From: a virus
Direction: 5' to 3' (one strand)
DNA: 58,189 nucleotides
Virus record (IMG/VR): IMGVR_UViG_3300037225_001359
Coordinates: 1 to 58,189 of that record
A program made the translations under genes and the position numbers. Positions 10,701 through 20,700 of the stretch are shown here, piece by piece. Each line of letters begins with the position of its first letter. The stretch's first letter is position 1. Below the pieces are notes generated by a model. The model worked only from the letters and a program-made list of their open reading frames with translations. It did not search any database and had not been told where the DNA came from.

Positions 10701-11087
10701 AGCACTTTCATTTCCCGTATCATTTACTGCAGTGACAACATAATATTGCGTACTTGCAACAGTCAAATTGTCGTGTACATATAAAAATACATTTACTTCT
10801 TGAAAATTTATAACTGTCGTTGTAGTTTGTTGAGTTTGATCAGGTCCTGTTGAAGCTTCATTGACAACTTCAGTAGAAGACATTTGTTCTTTATCAACTT
10901 CAGATGGCACTTCAATTAGAGTCGTATTCAATTTTACATAACCACTAATTCCTCCACCTGATGTCGTTGAGTTATAAATATTATACCCTTGAACCTTATC
11001 GCTATCCGGATTTGCTATCCAACGAATTTCGAGTTTATTACGAAATGTTTGAACGGTTAACCCAGTTGGAGCTGTAGGAATTGCCAT
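7791..11087 (-). CDS. Baseplate J-like (gp6-type wedge) protein with N-terminal fibronectin III domain
   Basis: About 1098 residues. I start at the ATG of MAIPTAPTGLTVQ, preceded by AAGGA. An upstream ATG at 11120 would overlap the previous gene and lacks a ribosome site. Residues 1-140 are fibronectin type III (IRWIANPDSDKVQGYNIYN). From about 150 to 430 the protein follows the baseplate J / gp47 pattern: an Arg/Asp-rich helical start, a jelly-like strand block (VNSGAIISTVPTANEAAITF), then AGSAGNVSSDTL, VTNTATAFGGQDSES and the LADRAELA helix. The second half holds copies of a beta module (LVEGTDYTIDILTR ... ITVDYDY) shared with neighbouring proteins, then a C-terminal wedge-like helical domain (ALESVNNVVSV). 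Its expected role is to join baseplate wedges around the hub. Confidence 0.85.
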   Translation of the reverse strand: MAIPTAPTGLTVQTFRNKLEIRWIANPDSDKVQGYNIYNSTTSGGGISGYVKLNTTLIEVPSEVDKEQMSSTEVVNEASTGPDQTQQTTTTVINFQEVNVFLYVHDNLTVASTQYYVVTAVNDTGNESAQSIEVSGTPIIISTAIVPTQIRSQNDISLDYITTLLTREPKLDVKPGSVTRQLHVDPNSLEMYLMNVRNDFTNQSQSFLTLRNLDDSNGDGISDPVSDSPYKQLLEVAFFFTSDTADTDVQNMIDFAFDKLAFNFGTFRIAATQAQTILTFYTETPITADVTVNSGAIISTVPTANEAAITFSTLTSGTMTVAGLQGFFNASTQRYELKIPAQAVAAGSAGNVSSDTLISSSVSGLQVTNTATAFGGQDSESNSSLADRAELAIVGVDIGTFYGYKKNVAGIPTVEDEKIVDAGDYLMQRDYDEVRHKHIYGKVDIYIDGGLPIQYQDSFGFLFALINNDTNFNRNILPFNGSTNVLIECTNSSVSSSSQIISVKNILNVTKNEEYDISGCWTLYLNSIAMDKSLVRVTLLTGQILFLNPLTAGDQVIADYFYRTSILNESPISFDNINFTLLHEPVENSYTVYKNTTGQAAKILVEGTDYTIDILTRVITLIITLGINDTITVDYDYIIPVVGEVVVASATSEQTTAAFANPDILQSCILEFQYQQCIFINTKNNLTNMTIGTGNNDKFSVNYRYQNPDNAYLFLNQPVDSISSVSNESGTLNPAEYRLNKFDDILLNGNSTKANRTLTMIPPFSISGDSIHYTSENIVLINFEMTSLSNKGIDIDTIILKEQNPSTTVYSAGHDYIVTAEDGGYNVRISRTTISTIPDDGRSLSCSYEYAELYTVTYNVNPLIAIVQNVINSGRPLAADVLIKGAIETSLDFEIGIIAKANSDLNLLSANCKSAISNQINRLKLGQGIAQSDIVSALESVNNVVSVMIPLTKIVKSNGDQINREELTAEFQLYQQNVVRAWTTGINALQNKTKGSNGNDGFYAIFEDDRPLTMISDPTQVDAAAGQGYISNQGEVIISTLNGGIDPTDDPSKHIYTVDYAVFGNIGSSDISITSLEYLTVGNIILNLVPQTILSTTN

Positions 11088-11097
11088 AGATTTTTCC

Positions 11098-13023
11098 TTA
11101 TTTCTGCGTTGAGCTGACAATGTTTAATGAAACGTTATCGATACTATTACCAGCCTGCGTAACAATATCAACAAATGCTTGATAATATGACGGTTGAGAC
11201 ACATTTTGCTGAACCGTCAAATTCTTAATGAAATCGATTGCTTCTTGAGGATCGACTTCTTGATAATTTCCCTGCTGAATCTGAGCTGTCTTCAAATTAT
11301 TTAAAGCATCTAGTATTTGAGACGATATTTTTGTTTGAATATAATCAGGAAAAAGTTTTGCTCCTATCATCTTGATTAATGTCATTCCATACCATAATGC
11401 AACAGGATCACTTCCCAAAATAGTTTCAGTAATTTTTAACAAATCCTGAATCAGTTTTTCTTCTCTCCAAACTTTGAAATAATTTCCGACTCCGTCTGTT
11501 CTGTAATCTATCAATGAACTATGTGTTATGCACTTTGCACATTGGTCAGTTGGAACAGTATAATCAACCGAAATTCTGTCAGGTATTTCTTGTGTCTGAT
11601 AATAATATGAAACAACAATTTTGTCATAAACTTTGGGATAATCGAAAAGTTTGACATATCCTGTCAGTGGATTAATCGTCGCAACAGGTAAATTCACGCC
11701 GTATTGATAATTTGCTATCAAAACATCTGCTGGAGTGATGATGAATTTGAAATTGATAATTCCTGAATCTAAGTCAATTTCATAATCTGTTTGGTCTATC
11801 AATAAGTTTCCGTTTTTATAAAGTCGATAAGAATTTGAAAGAATCGGCGTATTAACCAGTTGATATTCAGAACTACGTCTTCTCAGAATTGTCTCATTAA
11901 CAACATCATAAACTTTTGTCACAACAACTGCATTATTTAAAGCGTTAATTGGACTATTATAAAAATTTTGAAACAACGGTAATAAAGGGCTGTTTACTGT
12001 CATAAACCAAAGTACTGTCGATGATCTATAATCATATTCAATACTAAATACTTGTCCAATAATTAAACCGACAAATAATGTTATTATTCCTCGAATTAAG
12101 TCAATGCTGAAATCAATTCCTTCAACTAATGTTTTTGAATCAACAGTCACAGTATAGCTTCCTGAAACAATATAACGATCCTTTAATTGAAATTGAGTTT
12201 CAGATCCAGCCACAGAAGTATAAACAAAATTTCCCTTCACATTAGAAATGAATTGATTTGATACATCTTCATAAACAACATGTACACGATTTGTTTTTTG
12301 CGGCAAATAAAATTCAACATCTCTAGCACTTGGAATTAATGATTTTTGTGACTTCTGAAGAAACCAACCATCACTGACTTGATGATAATATTGAACACTT
12401 ACTAATCCCGTTAATGAAGAATTTAATGTCAATATTCCATTTAATCCGTCAATGGCTTTTACGAATACTCTGTAATAATATGTCACTGTCACTGTATAGC
12501 CAGCAGGAATAACTTTATCAAACTGAATTTTTCCATTTGTTACATCAATATCAATCACTATAAACATATTCGTTACATCGATTATACCATTCATAATTTT
12601 AATGTCTAAATCATTATTATCAACAATTTGTGTATAATCATATGCGCCTGAATTTAACAATGGTTTGTTACTTGTTTTGAAAGCACTTTGTGAACCCGTG
12701 AATTGATTTGAAACATCTTCAGCAATAATTTTATTTTTAACTATGACGTCTGAAGTATATTTAGAAATGTTTCCTATTTTCAATCCGTCATAAATGGGAT
12801 ATGACAACACATGAATTATGCTTCCTGTCGGTATAACAGTTTCATGTATTAAAATCTCAGTTTTAAAATCAGTTTTTCTTTCAAAATCATTGATTCGAAC
12901 AATCAAATTGGAATTGCTTGTGAACTTGTCCAGAACAACAGTCAATTCGTCATCCTCAAAGATATGGTCTTCTTCCAAAATTCTGTGGTTACAAAAATCT
13001 GATAATTTGATGTCGTAACTCAT
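11098..13023 (-). CDS. Baseplate-periphery structural protein built of repeated beta modules
   Basis: 641 residues with no enzyme motif. It contains three or four copies of a domain of about 90 residues that opens with EDVSNQF, passes through a strand pair such as GSYTVTVDSKTLVEGIDF, then SIDLIRGIITL, and closes with an aromatic strand (FSIEYDYRS, VTVTYYYRV, VVSYYYQT). The same module is found in the sheath and the J-like protein. The last 150 residues are helical (KITETILGSDPVALWYGMTL ... PQEAIDFIKNLTVQQ). It is separated by 10 bases from the J-like gene and by 2 from the coiled-coil gene upstream. A baseplate assembly or linker role is inferred from position. Confidence 0.75.
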   Translation of the reverse strand: MSYDIKLSDFCNHRILEEDHIFEDDELTVVLDKFTSNSNLIVRINDFERKTDFKTEILIHETVIPTGSIIHVLSYPIYDGLKIGNISKYTSDVIVKNKIIAEDVSNQFTGSQSAFKTSNKPLLNSGAYDYTQIVDNNDLDIKIMNGIIDVTNMFIVIDIDVTNGKIQFDKVIPAGYTVTVTYYYRVFVKAIDGLNGILTLNSSLTGLVSVQYYHQVSDGWFLQKSQKSLIPSARDVEFYLPQKTNRVHVVYEDVSNQFISNVKGNFVYTSVAGSETQFQLKDRYIVSGSYTVTVDSKTLVEGIDFSIDLIRGIITLFVGLIIGQVFSIEYDYRSSTVLWFMTVNSPLLPLFQNFYNSPINALNNAVVVTKVYDVVNETILRRRSSEYQLVNTPILSNSYRLYKNGNLLIDQTDYEIDLDSGIINFKFIITPADVLIANYQYGVNLPVATINPLTGYVKLFDYPKVYDKIVVSYYYQTQEIPDRISVDYTVPTDQCAKCITHSSLIDYRTDGVGNYFKVWREEKLIQDLLKITETILGSDPVALWYGMTLIKMIGAKLFPDYIQTKISSQILDALNNLKTAQIQQGNYQEVDPQEAIDFIKNLTVQQNVSQPSYYQAFVDIVTQAGNSIDNVSLNIVSSTQK

Positions 13024-13025
13024 TT

Positions 13026-13541
13026 TTAACTGACACCTGATTGTGTTTGAAAGTTTTGCATATCCTGCACTGTATTGAACAAGAACGAAGAATTTTCCTT
13101 AGTAAATAATGATTCGACATTATTCAAATTTAATTCTGTTTCTGTCTTTGAAATAGCTTTTCTGTCCATTGCTTCTTTTATTTGCTCAATCGCATCAGTC
13201 AATTTTAAAATTTTATATTCCAAGTGTTCTCTTTTAAATTTGATATGAGAAATAAATGGTTTTTTGATTTTTGAAATCAATACTCCCGATTTTCTGTCGT
13301 CTTGGTCGGGAACTTGTCTAATTAACGGTAATTGTGTTTCTATTGTCGATAATTTTTGTATAACTTGACCACCAAATGCCGCATCCGCTTGAAGAAAACT
13401 TGCTCGAGTACGTTCTAAGTTGTTTTTTTGAACTCTTAAATAGTTTATTTCATCTTCAATAGTCTGCAACTCACCCAGCAAGAAGTTTCTCAAATCATTT
13501 AGTTGATCTTTTGACAATGTACCTAAAAAATTAAATGCCAT
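13026..13541 (-). CDS. Coiled-coil baseplate-region protein
   Basis: 171 residues when started at MAFNFLGTLSKDQ. The frame is open to 13592, but that would overlap the preceding gene. It is mostly alpha-helical with heptad-like spacing (LGELQTIEDEINYLRVQ; HLEYKILKLTDAIEQIKEAM). The C-terminus (ESLFTKENSSFLF) may form a short strand segment. No family is recognised. Its place between two large baseplate proteins suggests a small connector or assembly factor. Confidence 0.7.
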   Translation of the reverse strand: MAFNFLGTLSKDQLNDLRNFLLGELQTIEDEINYLRVQKNNLERTRASFLQADAAFGGQVIQKLSTIETQLPLIRQVPDQDDRKSGVLISKIKKPFISHIKFKREHLEYKILKLTDAIEQIKEAMDRKAISKTETELNLNNVESLFTKENSSFLFNTVQDMQNFQTQSGVS

Positions 13542-13575
13542 TTTAAATACCCGTTTGATAAAATCTATAGAAAAA

Positions 13576-16500
13576 CTATGCAGACAATCCAAATAATAGA
13601 TTCATTGCATTTTTTATCGCGTCAATGCTTTCTCCTCCAGCAGGAGCTCCATAAGCAAGAACGACTCCAGCAGTGAATCCAGTTCCATCACTATTTGGTC
13701 CATTTTCAGCGAATTGAATTGATTGCTTGAGATATTGTGTTCCACCAATTTTAGGTTGCACATTCAAAAGATAAAAACCAGGTCCTGAAAAATCGTTCTT
13801 TAAAATATTCAAAACAACTTGAATCTTTGCGATAAAGTTGTTCAAATTGTCGATTTTTGTTTGTATTAAATTGATAAAATTAATGATTGCATCAGCATTT
13901 TTATCTGTTCCTGATTTCAATGAATTCAAAAATATCAGCAATTGGTCAATCACATCATTTATCGCAGGAAACAATTGTAATAAATTCAAGCCAAGTTTGT
14001 CCCAGTTAGGAGGAGATCCATTATATCCAGCCCTGGGATCGACTTTCAAATAACCGTCACATCTTTGAGACATAATTCCATTTTGACAGGCAATTGGATC
14101 CCAAAATTTATTAAATTGAATGTTTTCAGGCACTAATGTCGCATTTTGTACATTTGTTGTTGCTGTTATTCCTAGAATAAGTCTCTGAGATAAAGCAGTT
14201 TGTGAAATCGTGCATTGAGTTCCATTATTATAAATGCAGTTTCTGTTTTCATATCCGGGACATAAAGTTGTACCATCAGAACAGGTCGTAAAATCAAAAT
14301 AATATTTGCTAAATTCTTCATTGACACATCTAAAAAATTGCTTAGATTTTATTGTAGCATAATAATCATAAGAAACTGAATATAAATATGTTTTGTTAAT
14401 GTCACCAAAATTGATTTGTATTATACCTGCTCTAGGATCAATAACCGTGAAAGCATTTGATGCAACAGTAATATCATTTCCTAAATATTCCATGACGTTT
14501 GTAATTTTAACAGTTGACATATCAACGGGCTGTCCGGCTTTCAAATAGATAATAGCCTGTCCTTTACTTGTCACTGAATCAGTTGTAGATACTGTTTCAA
14601 GCGGAACTTGATAGAAATATTCGACTACAAATTCTTGAACAAAATCTGCGGAATTGATAATTGTAATGATTTTGCCGCTTATTCTATATTCAGACGTTGC
14701 CAATGGACTTAATGCATTATTTCCATTCATTCTATATCCCGACACAGACGAAATTGAAATAGGAAAATATTTCAAAATCAACTGTCCGTTGGAATCCGAA
14801 TTAAGTTGTTCTGATATTTTCTGGTCAAATCCACATCTATAAAATCTACATCTTGCTAAATTATAAGTCACTGATCCGAATCCATTTGAAGCTTTTGCAC
14901 TAACTTCAGATGAATAGGGACCAACAATTATTCCAGTAACAGTCGGTTGAATGACAGTATTTCCGGAATATTTTTTCTTCAAATCACCTGATTTTTTTCC
15001 GATAATCGAATCATTTGTATTGAGTGCTGATGCTAAAACGTAAAAATATGTTTGCCCATTTTGAACACTCTTGTCTTCGAAAAGAAATCTTCCTGCAACT
15101 GTTTCACCCAGACTAGAAAGAAAACTACTTATTTTTCCTCCGAATTGAGATAACTGATCTGAAATTTGTGTTGTCGTTAAAGGATTAGCAGTATCTTTAA
15201 GTATATTCGATAATTGTTCAATAGTATTCATTCGTCCAATTATGTCATAATTTGTCACAACTCGTCCATTTTGATCGACCATGATATTACCAGTTGCTGC
15301 ATCAGTCACAATTTCACCGCCTGAAATTTTGCTTCTCATGACTAATATAGATTCTGGAATATAACCGTCGTTAGGTGAACAAGTAATTTTAACTTCATTG
15401 TTTCCACCCAACGCATTGAGGTTTGTCGGTGGATCAAATTGCGCAACAAATTCGTGTTTTAAGACATTGGCAATCATGACTATTACGTCTAATACTTTCG
15501 TCAAATCTCCAGAATCTGCAGCAAGGACTACACATCCTGCAATAGCATCGTCTGAAAATTGTGGTCTATTCGTATCAGATGCATTGTCAAATGAATATAT
15601 GATTTTACTTACAAATGCTTGTGAACCACCTCTAACACTGTCAAAATAATCTGAAACATTTCCGAAAACCTTTTGTAAATCAGTTTGTGATATTGTTTTA
15701 AAATATTGCGGCGTATTTGTCGGATTAATTCTTTTGTCTCCTGGCAAAATCCACAATGAATATAATCCGGTCGATTGTAAATCTTTCGTAAAATTATTTA
15801 TCAACAATATCAATGCATTGACTATCAATTTCACTGGATCTGTAAAATCCATAATGAATGCTTTTATAATATTCAATATTCCTTTCAACACACCCAAAAA
15901 TGTTGTCACTGTTGTTGCTACATTACTCAAACTACCCGCAACTTCTTGAATAACGGGTGGAACAATTTTGTCTAATGAAAATTCTGACCATTGTAATCCA
16001 GCTGCTGTTCCAGTACCAGATAAAGAAATATGAACCTTATTGTTTGACGGATCATTCGACAAAATATCAAAACTTGACGGAAACTGTCCGACATAACCGG
16101 GATTGAAAGTAACACTTACTTCTGTCTGAGAATTAGAAGCCACATCTCCTGATGATGGACTAATTTTATATTCAGTTGCAAATAATGCAAATTTTGCAGA
16201 AAAAGTTAAACCAGCTTTTCCGGTATTCTTAATTGTTATTGTTTTTGAAGCTGATGATGATAAAAGTTGATTTCCAAATGCCAATGAAATTGGTGAAACA
16301 GAAATTCTGGGAACATTTTTTCCTTTTCCGCTTAAATTTAATGTCACTGAAGCATTTTGCGGATCGTTCGTTGTCAAAACTATATTTGCTACTTCATCAC
16401 CTTCTGTCACTGGAGAAAAAGAAACTATAAAATTTGAAGATTGAGCTTGTGCAATTGTCAATTTCGATGTACTAGTCGTAAAAATTCCACTGGATGATGC

Positions 16501-17541
16501 TATATTAACTTGTAAAGTCACATTTCCAATATTAGAAATCGGTACTGATACTGATTGTGAATCTCCTGGTGAAGTATCAGAAAATGCAATTGTCGTCGTT
16601 TTTAATCCCAGCACAAATATCGGAACTCCTCCTGTACCCAAAACAGTTACGCTAAAATTAAGTTTTTTACCTGATGTTTGAAATGTTCCATGTCCTGTCA
16701 CAATAGCTTGTCTTTTTAATTGTACAGTCGGAGTAAAAGAAACTATGAAATTGCCAGTTGTACCTTGTGTTAATATCAATGAGCTTGGAGCAACAGAAAA
16801 TCCGTCATCACCATTGATGCTAAAACTATCTACAATAAAATTTTCATAACTTTGATTTATTATTGAAAAGCTCTGAGTCACCGTAGTATTTACTTCAACA
16901 TTTCCAAAACCATAAGTCAAAGGATTAACATTGATATTTTCTTGCAATCCGATTCCTGACAAAATCACAACAATATTGGGATTTACAAAATCATCTGACG
17001 TAATTGTTAAATTAGCTTGAATCGTTCCCACATTTTGCGGAATAAATGATAATACTATTGTTGCCGAACTTTGTGGACTGATGCTGCTTGTACTAGTTTT
17101 AACAATAAATTGAGTATCAGAAGAAATAATGCTAGAAATACTCAGATCATAATCTGAAACATTATTCAATGTCAGATTCATGTCTTTTGATTTCCCGATA
17201 AATGCATTTCCAAATGATAATGACTCTGAGACGTTAAGAATTGGTGCAACTCCTGAACCGACAACTGACAATGCCTCAGTGCCCGATCCATAATTAAAAA
17301 TAATATTTGCAGCATCGCTTATTACATTGTTGGGACTATATTCTACGACAAAGTTGACTTTCTGCCCAGCAATGATAGAACCCGAAGAAATGGGCAATAT
17401 AAAATTAACATTTGTTGAAGTTGCAGAAAATGTAATCGTCACATTTCCAGTATTTGATATTTGAATTGTCTTTTGAAGCTGCACTCCAATTTTGACTTTT
17501 CCAAAATTCAAAGCTTGCGTTGATAAGATAAAATTAGACAT
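13576..17541 (-). CDS. Large virion protein with tandem ASH/HYDIN-type Ig domains
   Basis: 1321 residues. The first 510 or so hold five tandem Ig-like repeats of about 100 residues with the ASPM-SPD2-Hydin pattern: LNFGKVKIG or LAFGNQLL, then IKNTGxxxL, a hydrophobic strand, and a closing phrase such as LTITSDDFVNPNIVVILSG or FDILSNDPSNNKVHISLSG. Then come an amphipathic/hydrophobic helical block (IQEVAGSLSNVATTVTTFLG ... LIVNALILLINNF), a domain with VLVMRSKISGG that recalls fibronectin-like linkers in large-phage virion proteins, and a Cys-containing segment (CSDGTTLCPGYENRNC). The C-terminus has long helices with IQTKIDNLNNFIAKIQVVL. It probably forms a long peripheral baseplate arm. Function is inferred from context only. 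Confidence 0.8.
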   Translation of the reverse strand: MSNFILSTQALNFGKVKIGVQLQKTIQISNTGNVTITFSATSTNVNFILPISSGSIIAGQKVNFVVEYSPNNVISDAANIIFNYGSGTEALSVVGSGVAPILNVSESLSFGNAFIGKSKDMNLTLNNVSDYDLSISSIISSDTQFIVKTSTSSISPQSSATIVLSFIPQNVGTIQANLTITSDDFVNPNIVVILSGIGLQENINVNPLTYGFGNVEVNTTVTQSFSIINQSYENFIVDSFSINGDDGFSVAPSSLILTQGTTGNFIVSFTPTVQLKRQAIVTGHGTFQTSGKKLNFSVTVLGTGGVPIFVLGLKTTTIAFSDTSPGDSQSVSVPISNIGNVTLQVNIASSSGIFTTSTSKLTIAQAQSSNFIVSFSPVTEGDEVANIVLTTNDPQNASVTLNLSGKGKNVPRISVSPISLAFGNQLLSSSASKTITIKNTGKAGLTFSAKFALFATEYKISPSSGDVASNSQTEVSVTFNPGYVGQFPSSFDILSNDPSNNKVHISLSGTGTAAGLQWSEFSLDKIVPPVIQEVAGSLSNVATTVTTFLGVLKGILNIIKAFIMDFTDPVKLIVNALILLINNFTKDLQSTGLYSLWILPGDKRINPTNTPQYFKTISQTDLQKVFGNVSDYFDSVRGGSQAFVSKIIYSFDNASDTNRPQFSDDAIAGCVVLAADSGDLTKVLDVIVMIANVLKHEFVAQFDPPTNLNALGGNNEVKITCSPNDGYIPESILVMRSKISGGEIVTDAATGNIMVDQNGRVVTNYDIIGRMNTIEQLSNILKDTANPLTTTQISDQLSQFGGKISSFLSSLGETVAGRFLFEDKSVQNGQTYFYVLASALNTNDSIIGKKSGDLKKKYSGNTVIQPTVTGIIVGPYSSEVSAKASNGFGSVTYNLARCRFYRCGFDQKISEQLNSDSNGQLILKYFPISISSVSGYRMNGNNALSPLATSEYRISGKIITIINSADFVQEFVVEYFYQVPLETVSTTDSVTSKGQAIIYLKAGQPVDMSTVKITNVMEYLGNDITVASNAFTVIDPRAGIIQINFGDINKTYLYSVSYDYYATIKSKQFFRCVNEEFSKYYFDFTTCSDGTTLCPGYENRNCIYNNGTQCTISQTALSQRLILGITATTNVQNATLVPENIQFNKFWDPIACQNGIMSQRCDGYLKVDPRAGYNGSPPNWDKLGLNLLQLFPAINDVIDQLLIFLNSLKSGTDKNADAIINFINLIQTKIDNLNNFIAKIQVVLNILKNDFSGPGFYLLNVQPKIGGTQYLKQSIQFAENGPNSDGTGFTAGVVLAYGAPAGGESIDAIKNAMNLLFGLSA

Positions 17542-17767
17542 TTATTTTTCCTTCAGCAATGTTTTTCAATTTTGTCTTTAATTGTTGAAATTCAGCATTA
17601 TTTTGCAAACCCTGAGTACTGTACATTTTTTGTAATGTATCGACTTTATTGACAATGTCAAGCAACTCTTTATTGACAATTTGTTTTGTCAAACTTTCGA
17701 TCTGTTCAAAAAATTTGACCATTCCAAGCTTGTCAGTATATTGCCAATTTACTTTTTCTTCAAGCAT
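17534..17767 (-). CDS. Small helical protein between two giant baseplate genes
   Basis: About 77 residues from MLEEKVNWQY; the next in-frame ATG upstream, at 17779, gives 81. The start overlaps the stop of the 17760-21911 gene and the end overlaps the next start by 8 bases, which points to translational coupling. The sequence is predicted helical (FEQIESLTKQIVNKELLDIV; AEFQQLKTKLKNIAEGK). No family is recognised; it may be a chaperone or connector for its large neighbours. Confidence 0.65.
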   Translation of the reverse strand: MLEEKVNWQYTDKLGMVKFFEQIESLTKQIVNKELLDIVNKVDTLQKMYSTQGLQNNAEFQQLKTKLKNIAEGKINV

Positions 17768-20700
17768 TGATAAGAGCATCTAAGTTAGATGACTGAGCTG
17801 AATTTTGTGCCTGTGTCGCATTATTGTTATCTATTGAATTCAATAAATTTCCAATCTTTTTATAAGATCCTAATTTATAATCCAAACGCAATGGTAAATT
17901 ATCTCGCCTTGGTTCATATAAACTATCAGTTAATAACGGAAGTATTTCATTTACTCTTGTGTTGATTTGAGTCGACCTTGTGTTAAAATCAAACGTTAAT
18001 CTATGTGACGAATCAACGATTCTATTCGCTACATTAGAAAAATCAATAGTATAAAATTGAACGGTCACGTTTGAATAATCTACCGGTGCTGCAGGATATA
18101 TCGACAAATCATTAATACCAGCATCAAATCCTAATTTAGTTGCTAATAATCCTCTTACTTGAATTTTTGATGTGCTAGTTATTATTACATTTGTCGTTCC
18201 CGAAAAAACGTTGATATATAAATTCATCCAAGTTGTTAAATCCGCAATTGAAATAGAATTACTATTTGAAAATATTCCACTTCCTGCAACAGCACTGCCA
18301 CCATTTGAAACACCATTTTTTCTTCCAATTTTTAAACTTACAGCAGCATCATTAACGCCATCTGAATAAACTTTTACTGAAGAGTTTGTACCACCTGAAC
18401 CACTAACTAAGGCATATGAAATATTTGTTTCATTGAAAGAACATGTAAATCCTAAAAATGATGCACGATCTGTAATGTTATTAATGTAAATGTTTCTAAC
18501 TTCTTGTTGAATTTTTGCTGCAATATCATATCCGTTAATCTGTGTTCCCAAAATAATTTCATGCAAAGCTTGATATTGATATGAAATTAAAATGACATCA
18601 CCCAAAGATAATGGCAAACGAGGCAAAAATGTGATAATTCCTTGCTCCCAATCAGTTATTGTATAGTCAACGTTTTCAACTAAAACAGTATCCGGTCCGA
18701 CTAGATGTGTAATTCTTCCAGACGAAGTACCCAAAACTAGCAATGGATGCTGTGTCTGCACAGTAATTATTACTTCTGGCGGTATCAAAATATAGGGTAT
18801 TGTTGATAATATCGTTACAGGATCATCTATCATTGTCATCGCAATGTTGTCTATATTGATTAACAATCTGTCATTTGTATTGCTCGTTATTTTTGTTACT
18901 GCATTTGTTCCTGAGAGACAATATCCAGCAATTAAACTAGCTCTCATCGAAACCGGCTGATCTGAATCGATATTAATTGTCAAATCATCACCGTCTGACA
19001 ATCTGAATGGACTTGACATCCTACTAATCAACTTTGCTGAAGCAGAACTATCTACGGTATATGTATTTGAAGTTGTGAAAAACTCTGGATTACTGAATGT
19101 ACCCGTAATATGTCTTCCACCATTAACATTTACTAACGGTGGAGGATTGTTATAAATCAGTTTTCCAGTATGTGACGCTATCATAAAAGTTGTACCTGAA
19201 ACAGTCTCAGTTTCTTTTTTAATATTCAATAAACCCGCATGGTTTTGAAGAAGATCATTCAAACTGTTCCAATTCTGTGCAGCACTTTCATACGCAATAG
19301 TTTTTCTATTAATTTCAGGTCCCGTTTCACTGATATGATTTGCATAAGCGCCTCGTTGATGTCGAATTGCACTTATCACTTGCGATACTTTTGTAAATTC
19401 AGTATTTGCTAAACTTTCCCAACCATCTAGCAGAATTTCATTATCATATTGTGACAAACTCAAAACTTGTGACAATAAATTTGAATCTACATTTTCCGAT
19501 TGTGCATAATATCTTTCTAAAAACATTAAACTTTTTTCATTTATTGTCAGATCGATAATATCACCGATTGGGAAAAACTGTTTGGGAAAAACCATTGTGA
19601 ACGGATTTGAATTTGTGATTTGAGTTTGATAATCGCTTGTACATGGCAAAATATGATCCGTAGAATTAAATCCCAAACGATCTGCCATGCTATATTTTGT
19701 ATCTTTTCCAGTTCCAAATAAAATCGTTCCCAATCCTGATAATGTGAATTGCTTAGCTGTAAAATTATATGTACAAGTAATTCCCGAACCTGCAAATGCA
19801 TTTGAAATTGCAGTGTCCAATCCGATTGAATCTTCCGAACTTGACGGCGGATATTCTCCCGATACAATTGTCACAGTTTTTTCAACATTAGCGATCTGAG
19901 TGTAATTTATTTTATTATTCGTTGAATCAATGACAACTTTTCCATTGGGATAAATTCTTGGTTTACTTCTTGAACCATCGTCATAAATTTTTGTTGTCGG
20001 AAAACTATATGCTTGAAATCCAGTCCCAACTAAATATCCTGTGTCTGATGAATATAAAATTGAATGTGATAACCTAGAATCCCAATTGGCTCTAGAATCT
20101 ATTTCAGCTACAATGACATTTTGATATACACCCGTTTTTTGATTTAATTCATCATATAAAGAACCCAAAGTATCAAACGCATTTGTGAATTCTTCTTCAA
20201 CCGGAATATCAAATCCCAACATTGTTCTGGCATCTCGTAACGGATCAGGACCCGGTAAAATATGAACAGATGAAATTAAACCGACCATTCCGTGTCGGCA
20301 AACAACTCCCGAATAAATGATAAATTGCTGAGAATATGAATAATACTTGCAAACAGCATTTGTAAAACCACCACTACCCACTTCTCTCAATTTTGCTTGA
20401 ATAGAAGCCGCAACATCAGCAGCATCATCAAATCCCGAACAAAGTAATGGTCCACTTAATGTATTTCCAAATCCGCTCCAAAGAACACCATAATCATCAT
20501 TATCATCGCCCAATGTTACACTATGAAAACATCTTCTAAAATCTTTAATTTGTATTGTCTCCGTTTGATTACCCATTTTAACTGTCAATAAATTATTTTG
20601 ATATTTTCCTTGGATTTTATATTGTTGATTCAAGTCGTCAAATCCTATGATATTTCTCAAATCGCTTGTGTAACCATACATGATTTGCAATGTATCCGTT

